8,493 nucleotides of DNA from contig CAZONM010000272.1 in assembly GCA_964580865.1 (NCBI GenBank), positions 1-8,493 of the forward strand, in the 5' to 3' direction. How positions within the stretch are numbered: position 1 is the first letter of the stretch; every line of letters starts with the position of its first letter. A program made the position numbers and the translations under genes. Below are positions 1 through 6,331 of this stretch, piece by piece. Origin of the DNA: JACOUT01 sp964580865 (GTDB taxonomy: Bacteria > Myxococcota > UBA727 > VGSZ01). The notes below the pieces were generated by a model. The model was not told the DNA's origin. It saw only the letters and a list, made by a program, of their open reading frames with translations, and searched no databases.

Positions 1-112
1 GCTCAGCCGGCTTGACCGGCGGCGGCGGCGGCGGCGCCGGCTCGGCGGGCTTCTGCTCGCTGCAGGCGGAGAGGGCGAGGGCGAACGCGGCAGACACGAG
101 GATCTTGTGCAT
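1..112 (-). CDS. Proline-rich lipoprotein, N-terminal part (runs off the window)
   Basis: The reading frame starts at an ATG at 112-110 and continues past base 1, so only 37 codons are visible. The N-terminus is a lipoprotein signal: MHK, a hydrophobic stretch, then the lipobox LSAC with the acylated cysteine at residue 17. After it comes a short polar stretch (SEQKPAEPA) and a run of six prolines followed by VKPAE, a typical flexible linker between lipid anchor and folded domain. The start is supported by a strong ribosome-binding site, AGGAG, seven bases upstream. The mature protein should be tethered to a membrane facing the periplasm. Its function cannot be told because the folded domain lies outside the window. 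It is transcribed in the same direction as aconitase, but a 275-base gap makes a shared operon unlikely. Confidence 0.75.
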   Translation of the reverse strand, partial: MHKILVSAAFALALSACSEQKPAEPAPPPPPPVKPAE

Positions 113-210
113 GGTCGAGCTCCTTGCCGACCGTCTGACGCACCCAATGCGGATCGTCGAGGGGCGTCCGCCGCCACCGCCGTGGCTGCGGGCCTCTTGA
201 CGCAATCCTT

Positions 211-371
211 ACAGCGGAGGTCGGTTGCGTTGATGGTCGCCGGGCTTGGTCCTTGCCCCGATCCCTGCGTCGCGTCCTCGGCGTGTACCACGAGGTACGC
301 GCCTGCGGTCCTCCTTGGCCTCGCGGCCAGTCCCTTCGCCGGGCTCGATCAACGCAACTGACCTCCGCTGT
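211..371. repeat. 161-base imperfect palindrome (hairpin element) between lipoprotein and aconitase
   Basis: The outer arms 211-234 and 348-371 are reverse complements at 23 of 24 positions. A second inverted pair, 280-289 and 294-303, matches at 9 of 10 positions around a four-base ACGA loop. Both pairs share one centre (291 and 291.5), and the sequence between them is loosely palindromic too, so the whole stretch can fold as one long hairpin. Both mismatches (223/359 and 284/299) would be G-U pairs in a plus-strand RNA and C-A mismatches in a minus-strand RNA. The element starts 16 bases after the aconitase stop codon. No T-run follows either end and no target-site duplication is visible. 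It could be a MITE or REP-like element, a structured RNA, or a factor-assisted terminator. The structure is certain; the role is unknown. Confidence 0.8.
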
Positions 372-387
372 GCCAACCGCCCGTCCG

Positions 388-2658
388 CTACTTCGTGATG
401 CCCGCCACCGCGTTGAGCGCGCTCCCGGCCTTGAACCACTCGATTTGCTCGGCGCTCATGGTGTGGTTGGCGCTGAACGACTCGGTGCTGCCGTCCTTGT
501 GCTTGAGCACCACGGTGAGCGGCTTGCCCGGCGCCAGGTTGCTGAGGCCCTGCAGGCTCACCAGGTCGTCCTCCCGCACCTTGTCGTAGTCGGCGGCGCT
601 GGCGAACGTGAGCGGCAGCATGCCCTGCTTCTTCAGGTTGCTCTCGTGGATGCGCGCGAAGCTGCGCACGATGATGGCGGCGCCGCCCAGGTGCCGCGGC
701 TCCATGGCCGCATGCTCGCGCGAGCTGCCCTCGCCGAAGTTCTCGTCGCCGAACACCACCCACTTCCGGCCCGCGGCCTTGTAGGCGCGCGCCACGTCGG
801 GGAACGGCTTGGTCTCGCCGGAGAGGACGTTCTTGCCCTCGCCGATCTTGTCGGTGAACGCGTTGGTGGCGCCGATGTAGAGGTTGTTCGAGATGTTGTC
901 GAGGTGACCACGGTAGGTGAGCCACTTGCCGGCGGCGGAGATGTGGTCGGTGGTGCACTTGCCCTTGGCCTTGAGCAGCACGGGCGCGTCGACGATGTCG
1001 CGCCCGTCCCACGGCGCGAACTTGTCGAGCAGCGCGAGCCGCTTCGACGTGGGGTCCACCTTGACCTGCACCTTCGAGCCATCGGCGGCGGGCGCCAGGA
1101 AGCCCTCCTTGTCGACGACGAAGCCCTGCGCCGGTAGCTCGGCGCCCTGGGGCTCGGGGAACCGGAAGGCGGTGCCGTTCGCCGTGGTGATGGTGTCGGT
1201 GCGTGGGTCGAAGTCGAGGCGCCCGGCGAACGCCATCACCGTCACCTGCTCGGGGCTGCCGATGAACGCGAGGGTCTCGGGGTTCGAGTCGTTGCGCGCG
1301 CGGAAGTTGCGGTTGAACGACGTGACGATGGCGTTCTTGGTGCCGCTCGTGACGTCGTCCCGCTTCCACTGGCCGATGCACGGACCGCAGGCGTTCGACA
1401 GCACCGTGCCGCCGATGGCGTCGAACGTCGCCAGTTGGCCGTCGCGCTTGATGGTGAGGTGGATGGTCTCGCTGCCGGGCGAGATCAGGTACGGCACCTT
1501 GGCCTTGAGGCCCGCCTTCATGGCGGCTTCCGCCAGGCTGGCCGCGCGCGACACGTCCTCGTAGCTCGAGTTGGTGCACGAGCCGATGAGCGCCGAGGTG
1601 ATGGTCTCGGGCCAGCCCTCGCTCTTCACCGTCTGCTTCATGGTGGAGATCGGGTGCGCCAGGTCGGGCGTGTGCGGGCCCACCAGGTGCGGCTCCAGCG
1701 TGGAGAGATCGATCTCGACGACGCGGTCGTAGAACTTGGCGGGGTCGGCCATCACCTCGGGGTCGGGCGCGAGCTCGGCCTTGTGCAGGTTGGCGAGGTC
1801 GGCCCAGGCGCCGCGGTTGGTGGCGCGCAGGTAGCGCTCCATGGACGCGTCGTAGGCGAACACCGAGGTGGTGGCGCCGTGCTCGGCGCCCATGTTGGCG
1901 ATGGTGCCCTTGCCGGTGCACGAGATCGACGCCGCGCCCTCGCCGAAGAACTCGACGATATGGTTGGTGCCGCCCTTGACGGTCAGGATGCCCATGAGCT
2001 TGAGGATCACGTCCTTGGGCGAGGCGAAGCCCGACAGCTTGCCCGTGAGCTTGACGCCGATGACGCCGGGCCAGCGCAGGTTGAGCGGGAAGCCTGCCAT
2101 GACGTCGACAGCGTCGGCGCCGCCGATGCCGATGGCCACCATGCCGAGGCCGCCGGCGTTGGGCGTGTGGCTGTCGGTGCCGATCATCATGCCGCCGGGG
2201 AACGCGTAGTTCTCGAGCACCACCTGGTGGATGATGCCGGCGCCGGGCTTCCAGAAGCCCAAGCCGTACTTCTGTGCCACCGTCTGCAGGAAGTCATAGA
2301 CCTCCTGGTTCTCGTCGACGGCGCGCAGCAAGTCGGGCTTGGCGCCCACGTGCGCTTGGATCAGGTGATCGCAGTGCACGGTGGAGGGGACCGCCACCTC
2401 CTTCTTGCCCGCGTGCATGAACTGCAGGAGCGCCATCTGCGCGGTGGCGTCTTGCAGCGCCACCCGATCGGGGTAGAGGTTGGCGTAGCTCTTCTTGCGC
2501 ACGAGCGCCTTACCGTCCTCGTCAGCCACGGCCTCGAGGTGGGCGGCCAGGATCTTCTCGGTCAGGGTGAGTGGCCGACCGAGCGCGGCGCGCGCCTCCG
2601 CATGCTTGGCCTTCATCTTCGAGTAGGTCTTCTGGATGAGCTCGACGCCGTCGATCAC
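388..2658 (-). CDS. acn: Aconitate hydratase, mitochondrial (ACO2-like) type
   Basis: This cytoplasmic [4Fe-4S] enzyme isomerises citrate to isocitrate through cis-aconitate in the TCA cycle. The product is 756 residues, the size of the mitochondrial-type family and shorter than E. coli AcnA or AcnB. Visible motifs are DSHTPNAGG (162-170), GILTVKGGTNHIVEFFGEG (223-241), the cluster ligands Cys361 in GSCTNSS and Cys424/Cys427 in NACGPC, and the swivel-domain motif GEGSSREHAAMEPR (642-655). All three cluster cysteines are present, so it should be active. I chose the GTG at 2658-2656 because GAGGTG lies four bases upstream and homology-like sequence begins there (ELIQKTYSKM, then GRPLTLTEKIL). 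The frame stays open to an ATG at 2742, but those 28 extra residues do not resemble the family. The stop is TAG. The gene stands alone: a palindrome lies downstream and a divergent gene upstream. Confidence 0.97.
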   Translation of the reverse strand: MIDGVELIQKTYSKMKAKHAEARAALGRPLTLTEKILAAHLEAVADEDGKALVRKKSYANLYPDRVALQDATAQMALLQFMHAGKKEVAVPSTVHCDHLIQAHVGAKPDLLRAVDENQEVYDFLQTVAQKYGLGFWKPGAGIIHQVVLENYAFPGGMMIGTDSHTPNAGGLGMVAIGIGGADAVDVMAGFPLNLRWPGVIGVKLTGKLSGFASPKDVILKLMGILTVKGGTNHIVEFFGEGAASISCTGKGTIANMGAEHGATTSVFAYDASMERYLRATNRGAWADLANLHKAELAPDPEVMADPAKFYDRVVEIDLSTLEPHLVGPHTPDLAHPISTMKQTVKSEGWPETITSALIGSCTNSSYEDVSRAASLAEAAMKAGLKAKVPYLISPGSETIHLTIKRDGQLATFDAIGGTVLSNACGPCIGQWKRDDVTSGTKNAIVTSFNRNFRARNDSNPETLAFIGSPEQVTVMAFAGRLDFDPRTDTITTANGTAFRFPEPQGAELPAQGFVVDKEGFLAPAADGSKVQVKVDPTSKRLALLDKFAPWDGRDIVDAPVLLKAKGKCTTDHISAAGKWLTYRGHLDNISNNLYIGATNAFTDKIGEGKNVLSGETKPFPDVARAYKAAGRKWVVFGDENFGEGSSREHAAMEPRHLGGAAIIVRSFARIHESNLKKQGMLPLTFASAADYDKVREDDLVSLQGLSNLAPGKPLTVVLKHKDGSTESFSANHTMSAEQIEWFKAGSALNAVAGITK

Positions 2659-2662
2659 GGGA

Positions 2663-2700
2663 CACCTCGATGGAGTGCGACAAGAAATCGTCTCGAGGTG
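2663..2700 (-). promoter_or_regulatory. Inverted repeat covering the aconitase ribosome-binding site
   Basis: The 8-base arms CACCTCGA (2663-2670) and TCGAGGTG (2693-2700) are perfect reverse complements around 22 bases. Read as aconitase mRNA, the downstream arm contains the GAGGTG Shine-Dalgarno sequence of the GTG start, and the upstream arm would pair with it. A further GAC/GTC pairing extends the stem by three base pairs. Two readings are possible: a hairpin that hides the ribosome-binding site, or an operator for a dimeric repressor. A weak -10-like TATCTC lies at 2705-2700. If that is the real promoter, transcription would start near 2693, the upstream arm would be mostly absent from the RNA, and the operator reading would fit better. 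The repeat is seen directly; the regulatory role is inferred. Confidence 0.45.
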
Positions 2701-2815
2701 AGATAGCAGAAAGCGGCGGCTCGTCCAGCGCCGTGCGCCCACCGAGGCACTGCGGCCTCGCCCTTGACCGGCCGATCCCGTTCGGCGGAACCTCGTCGCA
2801 GCGAAGGGGACCGAG

Positions 2816-3343
2816 ATGACCTACGAGCGCAATGCGATCACGGCGTTTGCCCAGGCCACGGTGGCCGCGCGCGACTTGATCGAGACCAAGTTCGCGTCCA
2901 CCGCGTTCACCGGCGCCGTGCCCCGACGGGTCAAGGTCGACGCGCCCATGGTCGAGTCCACCGGCGGCGGCAAACAGGCGCGCGAGTCCATCGTGCTCAA
3001 GGGCGAGAGCGGCGACCCCGCGCACAACATCGCGTGCGGCTTCCTCGACATCGGGCTGCGCGCGTGCGAGGTGCGCTCGTACGCAGCGCTCAACCTGCTC
3101 CACCGGCAGCGCTTCAGCAACGCGCTCGATCTGCACCAGAGCGAGTACGACAAGTTCCTCGGCGAGCTGAAGGCGCTGCTCGAGGGCGAAGGCTTCGTCT
3201 TCAAGGTCGTCGAGGCGGAGGAGCAGCGCGCGCGCGGCGGGCCCGAGGCTTCGCGCAGCTCGGGCACGGGCGCCATGTTCGCGCTCGGCCTGGTGACCGC
3301 GCTCATCGTCATCGGCCTGGTGGTCTTGTTCGCGCTGCGGTGA
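2816..3343 (+). CDS. Unrecognised tail-anchored membrane protein, 175 aa
   Basis: I do not recognise a family. The 175-residue product starts without a signal peptide. It has a soluble mixed alpha/beta region of about 140 residues with two cysteines (74 and 84), then a charged low-complexity spacer (EAEEQRARGGPEASRSSGTG, 133-152). It ends in a single hydrophobic helix (about 153-173) closing with LFALR. That architecture suggests a tail-anchored protein with its soluble domain in the cytoplasm. Helical stretches at 85-101 and 106-122 include the basic segment LHRQRF. The ATG at 2816 has a good ribosome-binding site, AAGGGGA, five bases upstream. The gene is divergent from aconitase across 157 bases and converges on the kelch lipoprotein gene with no bases between the stop codons. 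TTGACC at 2764-2769 could be a -35 element, but I see no matching -10. Confidence 0.8.
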   Translation: MTYERNAITAFAQATVAARDLIETKFASTAFTGAVPRRVKVDAPMVESTGGGKQARESIVLKGESGDPAHNIACGFLDIGLRACEVRSYAALNLLHRQRFSNALDLHQSEYDKFLGELKALLEGEGFVFKVVEAEEQRARGGPEASRSSGTGAMFALGLVTALIVIGLVVLFALR

Positions 3344-3350
3344 TCACCGC
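3337..3350. terminator. Perfect 14-base palindrome spanning two abutting stop codons
   Basis: GCGGTGATCACCGC is its own reverse complement. At its centre the TGA stop of the plus-strand gene (3341-3343) directly touches the TGA stop of the minus-strand gene (3346-3344). Each mRNA would end its coding region inside the same potential short hairpin. No T-run follows on either strand, so it is not a canonical intrinsic terminator, and the hairpin would need to open the central TGATCA to form a loop. A weak bidirectional terminator is possible. The palindrome may also result partly from the TGATCA created by abutting stops. Confidence 0.3.
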
Positions 3351-4405
3351 CACTGGCCCGCGAGGGCGTCGGGCACGACCAGCGCGAAGGCGTCGCCGTG
3401 CACGTTGAGCTCGGCGTCCGAGCCGAACGCGAGCACGCCGGCGCTGCCCGTGGGTCCCGGCAGCCGGTACGTGAAGCCGCGCGCGCTCGGGCGCTCGCCT
3501 TCGAGCTCCACCGCGGTCCACGTGGCGCTCGCCACGTCGAGCTGCCACAGGTCGTCGAGCACGCTCTCACCGCGCGGCGAGTCGGAGCCGAAGCCCAAGA
3601 TCAGCGTGCCCTCGTCGGGTGACAACGCGAGCCACGGGTAGCGGCGGCCCGCGGGCGCGTCGACGGCGCCGGGGGCCACCTCGCTCCAGCGCTCGCCCAC
3701 CGCGTCGAAGCGCCACACGTCACGGTGAAAGGTGGCCGCGAACCCCGACATGCCCATGCCGCTCGCCAACAGCGCGCCGCCGTCGGCCAAGGGCACGATG
3801 CCGGCGTCGTAGCGCCCCGGCGGGCCGTCGATGTCGAGGCGCGTGAACGTGCGCGTGGCCGGGTCCCAGCGCCAGGTGTCCGACGTGAAGCCCGACGAGT
3901 TGGCGCCGCCATAGACGAAGCCCCGATCGACGACGGGCGAGAAGAACGCGTGGCAGCCGATGGGGTGATCGGCGGGGCCTGTGGCGAGCGCGACGGTGTT
4001 CCCGCTGTCGACCTCCACCAACACCGCGGTGTCCTCGTCGAGCATCTGGCGGTTGCGGCCGCCGACGATCACGAGCTCCCGCCGCCCCTCGTCGAAGAAC
4101 GCGCACGCGCAGAAGCGCGCCACGTCGAGCGCGCCGGCGCTAACGCCCGCGAGCCCCGCGTCGCCGGTCGAGAGCGCCACGATCTCGTCGCTGACCCGGA
4201 GCGCGTCGTCGACGCCGCCCACGAGGTGCCCGGCGGTCACCGACGCGCCCCAGCGGGGCGTGAGGCCGCTCACCTCCACGGGCTCGAAGCGAAAGGTCAG
4301 GTTCTCCTCGTCGGGCGGCAGCTCGTCGTCGGGCGGCGTTGCCAGCGGGCACGCGACGCTCAGCGCCGCCAACCACATCGAGCCCACCACATCGCGCGCG
4401 CGCAT
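3344..4405 (-). CDS. Kelch-repeat (beta-propeller) secreted protein, probable lipoprotein, 353 aa
   Basis: The product begins with an export signal (MRARDVVGS, hydrophobic core, LSVAC with Cys19). The lipobox is imperfect because Ser sits at -3, so lipidation is likely but not certain. After an acidic proline-rich linker (21-35), the rest resembles a kelch/galactose-oxidase-like beta-propeller. Kelch signatures recur at DTWRWDPATRTF (176-187), DVWRFDAVGERW (229-240) and DLWQLDVASATW (285-296), each an aspartate, a Trp-aromatic pair and a closing aromatic, with glycine-rich turns such as VYGGANSSG and LGFGSDS before them. Cys99 and Cys101 form a CAC pair. The likely role is binding or scaffolding in the periplasm or at the cell surface; no catalytic residues can be assigned. 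The ATG at 4405 is supported by AGGAGG five bases upstream. The gene lies downstream of the MoxR gene on the same strand, but a 189-base gap argues against tight co-transcription. Confidence 0.85.
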   Translation of the reverse strand: MRARDVVGSMWLAALSVACPLATPPDDELPPDEENLTFRFEPVEVSGLTPRWGASVTAGHLVGGVDDALRVSDEIVALSTGDAGLAGVSAGALDVARFCACAFFDEGRRELVIVGGRNRQMLDEDTAVLVEVDSGNTVALATGPADHPIGCHAFFSPVVDRGFVYGGANSSGFTSDTWRWDPATRTFTRLDIDGPPGRYDAGIVPLADGGALLASGMGMSGFAATFHRDVWRFDAVGERWSEVAPGAVDAPAGRRYPWLALSPDEGTLILGFGSDSPRGESVLDDLWQLDVASATWTAVELEGERPSARGFTYRLPGPTGSAGVLAFGSDAELNVHGDAFALVVPDALAGQWR

Positions 4406-4517
4406 CGCGTCCTCCTCGCCCTCGTTCGACCGCGGTCAGCAAAGCACGCGACGTGCCAGGCGCGAGTGATCGCGACGCGCACACCGCGCGCGTGGCGCCC
4501 GCGTCACCCAGTCGTGC

Positions 4518-4556
4518 CAGGCGGCCGTGTCAGGCGGCCGTGTCAGGCGGTCGCGT
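4518..4556. repeat. Three tandem copies of a 13-bp unit in the kelch-MoxR spacer
   Basis: The unit CAGGCGGCCGTGT occurs exactly at 4518-4530 and 4531-4543, and with two changes at 4544-4556 (CAGGCGGTCGCGT). A degenerate copy may precede it (4505-4517, 8 of 13 matching), and a related CGGCGGCCGCGT follows near 4568-4579. The repeat lies in the 189-base spacer between the MoxR stop (4595) and the kelch start (4405). It could be a slippage-generated microsatellite or a set of protein-binding sites. The rest of the spacer (4406-4517 and 4557-4594) is GC-rich, and I see only the kelch ribosome-binding site in it. Confidence 0.7.
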
Positions 4557-4594
4557 CGGGCCACGTGCGGCGGCCGCGTCGAGGGTCGTCGTCG

Positions 4595-5530
4595 TCACTG
4601 GCCGCTGGCGGCGCGCACCACCTCGGCCGCGCGCTTGTCGGCGAGCTCGAGATCGTCCTTGTGCTTCACCAAGACCCCCAGGGTCTGGCGCAGGGTGCCC
4701 TCGTCGACGACGCCGCGGCCGAGCGCTCCCAGGGCGCGCGCCCAATCGATGACCTCGCTGATGGAGGGGGGCTTGCGCAGGTCGAAGGAGCGCAGCTTGT
4801 GCACCGCGCCCACCACCGCGCGCGCCAGGGCCTCGTCGATGCCGGGGACGCGGGCGCGCACGATGGCCAGCTCGCGCTCCCGATCGGGGAGCGTGATCAC
4901 CAGGTGCAGGCAGCGCCGCCGCAACGGGTCCGACAGGTCGCGCGCGTTGTTCGAGGTCAGCACCACCGCGGGGCGGCCGGCGGCGCGGAGGGTGCCGATC
5001 TCGGGGATGGTGACGGCGAAGTCGGCCAGCACCTCGAGGAGCATGGCCTCGAGCTCGGGGTCGGCCTTGTCGATCTCGTCGATGAGCAACAGCACGGGCC
5101 GCGGTGATCGAATGGCGTGCAACAGCGGCCGCGCCACCAGGAAACGCTCGGAGAAGAAGAGCGTGTCGGTGGCGGCGAGCTTCTCCACTGCCGCGTCGAG
5201 GTGGGCCGCGCCCACCAGCTCCTGCAGGTGGTCCTTCAACAGCTGCGTGTACAAGAGCTGCTTGCCGTACTCCCAATCGTAGAGGGCGCGGCTCTCGTCG
5301 ATCCCTTCGTAGCACTGCAGACGGATGAGCTCGCGCCCCTCGGCCTCGGCGAGGGCGCGCGCCAGGTCGGTCTTGCCCACGCCGGCGGGGCCCTCCACCA
5401 ACAGCGGCCGCTCGAGGCGCGCCGCCAAGAACGCGGCGGTGGCGATGCGCTGGTCGGGCAGGTAGCCCACGGTGCGCAAGCGGCGCTCCACGTCGTCGGG
5501 ATCGGCAAACGGCACGAGGGCGTCGGTCAT
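4595..5530 (-). CDS. MoxR-family AAA+ ATPase, 311 aa
   Basis: This is a cytoplasmic ATP-dependent chaperone-like ATPase of the MoxR class, whose relatives (MoxR, RavA, CoxD) help mature or insert cofactors into partner proteins. Visible motifs are Walker A GPAGVGKT (47-54), the family block CYEGIDESRALYDWEYGKQL (73-92), Walker B LLLIDEID (147-154), sensor 1 LTSNNARD (191-198), the arginine-finger region DPLRRRC (201-207) and the lid-domain motif PSISEVIDWARAL (255-267). The CYEGID..DWEY block is typical of the CoxD-like branch. The length is normal. I chose the ATG at 5530 because the AAA domain begins about 20 residues later and GGGAAG lies nearby. The frame stays open much further upstream, but that sequence is low-complexity and overlaps the divergent 214-residue gene. 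Members usually sit beside a VWA-domain gene; none is visible here. Confidence 0.93.
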   Translation of the reverse strand: MTDALVPFADPDDVERRLRTVGYLPDQRIATAAFLAARLERPLLVEGPAGVGKTDLARALAEAEGRELIRLQCYEGIDESRALYDWEYGKQLLYTQLLKDHLQELVGAAHLDAAVEKLAATDTLFFSERFLVARPLLHAIRSPRPVLLLIDEIDKADPELEAMLLEVLADFAVTIPEIGTLRAAGRPAVVLTSNNARDLSDPLRRRCLHLVITLPDRERELAIVRARVPGIDEALARAVVGAVHKLRSFDLRKPPSISEVIDWARALGALGRGVVDEGTLRQTLGVLVKHKDDLELADKRAAEVVRAASGQ

Positions 5531-5588
5531 GGGTGCTTCCCGCAGGCGCGCGAGCGTGGCACATCTCGGATATCGGCAGGAGGCGCCC

Positions 5589-6233
5589 GTGACCGATCCC
5601 GAGATCCTCGACGCCGAGCCCCTGACCGGCGCTCCCTCCGGCGGCGGCCTGGTGGAGCTGGTGGCGGGCGCCCTCACCAAGGCGCTGCCGGGCCGCTTGA
5701 TCAAGGTCGACGGCTCGACGGTCGTGGTCGGCGGCCGTGTCGACGGCGACGTCACCGTGCAGGTCACGCCGCTGTTCCTGGTGGTCGCGTTTCGCGGCGC
5801 GCGTTTGGCCGTGGCCGGGCGGTCGCCGCAGGAGCTCGCCGCCGAGGCCGCCGACAAGGCCGCGCGCTTCGCTACCGATGCGCTGGCCGTGTTCGAGGAG
5901 CAAGAGACCGCGGGCCTTCTGCGCACCGTGGTCATCGCCGTGGCGCAGGGTCGCTTGGCCGGTGTCGTCGACGACGGCCAGCTCCCGTCGTCGGCCCCTC
6001 CTGCAGCCGCGCGCCTGTACAGCTGCAACGGCGGCGTCTCGCGCCCGCCCACGCGCGACGAGCAGCGGTGGATCGCGCGCGAGACCGGCGGGCTAACGGG
6101 CAAGCTCCGCCGCAAGATCGTGGCCAAGGTCTTCAAGCGCGTGGGCGCCTCACTGGAGCACGCCGTCACCGCGCGCGGCGCCGAGCTGCGGGTCGACGCG
6201 GGCCGCCGCACCCTCGGCAAGGGCGGCGACTGA
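5589..6233 (+). CDS. Unrecognised soluble protein, 214 aa
   Basis: I do not recognise a family. The 214-residue product has no signal peptide or membrane helix. After a disordered Gly/Pro N-terminus come strand-like segments (GRLIKVDGSTVVVGGRV, 35-51; then VTVQVTPLFLVVAFRG, 55-70), a long helix (QELAAEAADKAARFATDALA, 81-100), and more strand and helix segments. The single cysteine is at 146 in YSCNGG. The C-terminal third is strongly basic (GKLRRKIVAKVFKRVG, 171-186), which could bind nucleic acid or membrane. The GTG start at 5589 is supported by a near-ideal AGGAGG five bases upstream. The frame is open to an ATG at 5472, but that extension overlaps the MoxR gene and lacks such a site. Only 58 bases separate it from the divergent MoxR gene, so their promoters must overlap. 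A functional link to MoxR is possible but unproven. Confidence 0.8.
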   Translation: MTDPEILDAEPLTGAPSGGGLVELVAGALTKALPGRLIKVDGSTVVVGGRVDGDVTVQVTPLFLVVAFRGARLAVAGRSPQELAAEAADKAARFATDALAVFEEQETAGLLRTVVIAVAQGRLAGVVDDGQLPSSAPPAAARLYSCNGGVSRPPTRDEQRWIARETGGLTGKLRRKIVAKVFKRVGASLEHAVTARGAELRVDAGRRTLGKGGD

Positions 6234-6331
6234 CCGTCCGCACAGCGACCGGCGATCTTGGTGCGACATCGCCCGACCTCACGGCTGTCTCGCGTCAAGA
6301 CGCCGCCAGCGCGGCGCGGCACACTCGGGGC

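Noticed and set aside
211..371. Integron attC site as an explanation for the palindrome
   Set aside because: Neither arm shows the RYYYAAC/GTTRRRY core sites, and there is no integrase or cassette array.
209..1921. 570-codon minus-strand open frame overlapping aconitase
   Set aside because: It is a second frame of the aconitase gene, extremely rich in Arg, His and Gly as expected for GC-rich shadow frames, with no domain.
1435..2706. 423-codon plus-strand open frame antisense to aconitase
   Set aside because: It is a low-complexity shadow rich in Val, Gly, His and Arg; the aconitase frame on the other strand is unambiguous.
2659..2742. 28-codon N-terminal extension of aconitase to an upstream ATG
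   Set aside because: The extension does not resemble the family, and a good ribosome-binding site precedes the GTG at 2658.
5531..5588. Sigma54 promoter suggested by TGGCAC in the MoxR spacer
   Set aside because: The second half (TTGC at the -12 position) is missing at the required spacing.
4530..5903. 457-codon minus-strand open frame across the MoxR gene
   Set aside because: It is a different frame from the MoxR motifs, rich in Arg and Gly, with no recognisable domain.
5117..6331. Upstream extension of the five-cysteine protein frame
   Set aside because: It runs antisense to MoxR and through the 214-aa gene with shadow-like composition; the signal-anchor helix fits the ATG at 6332.
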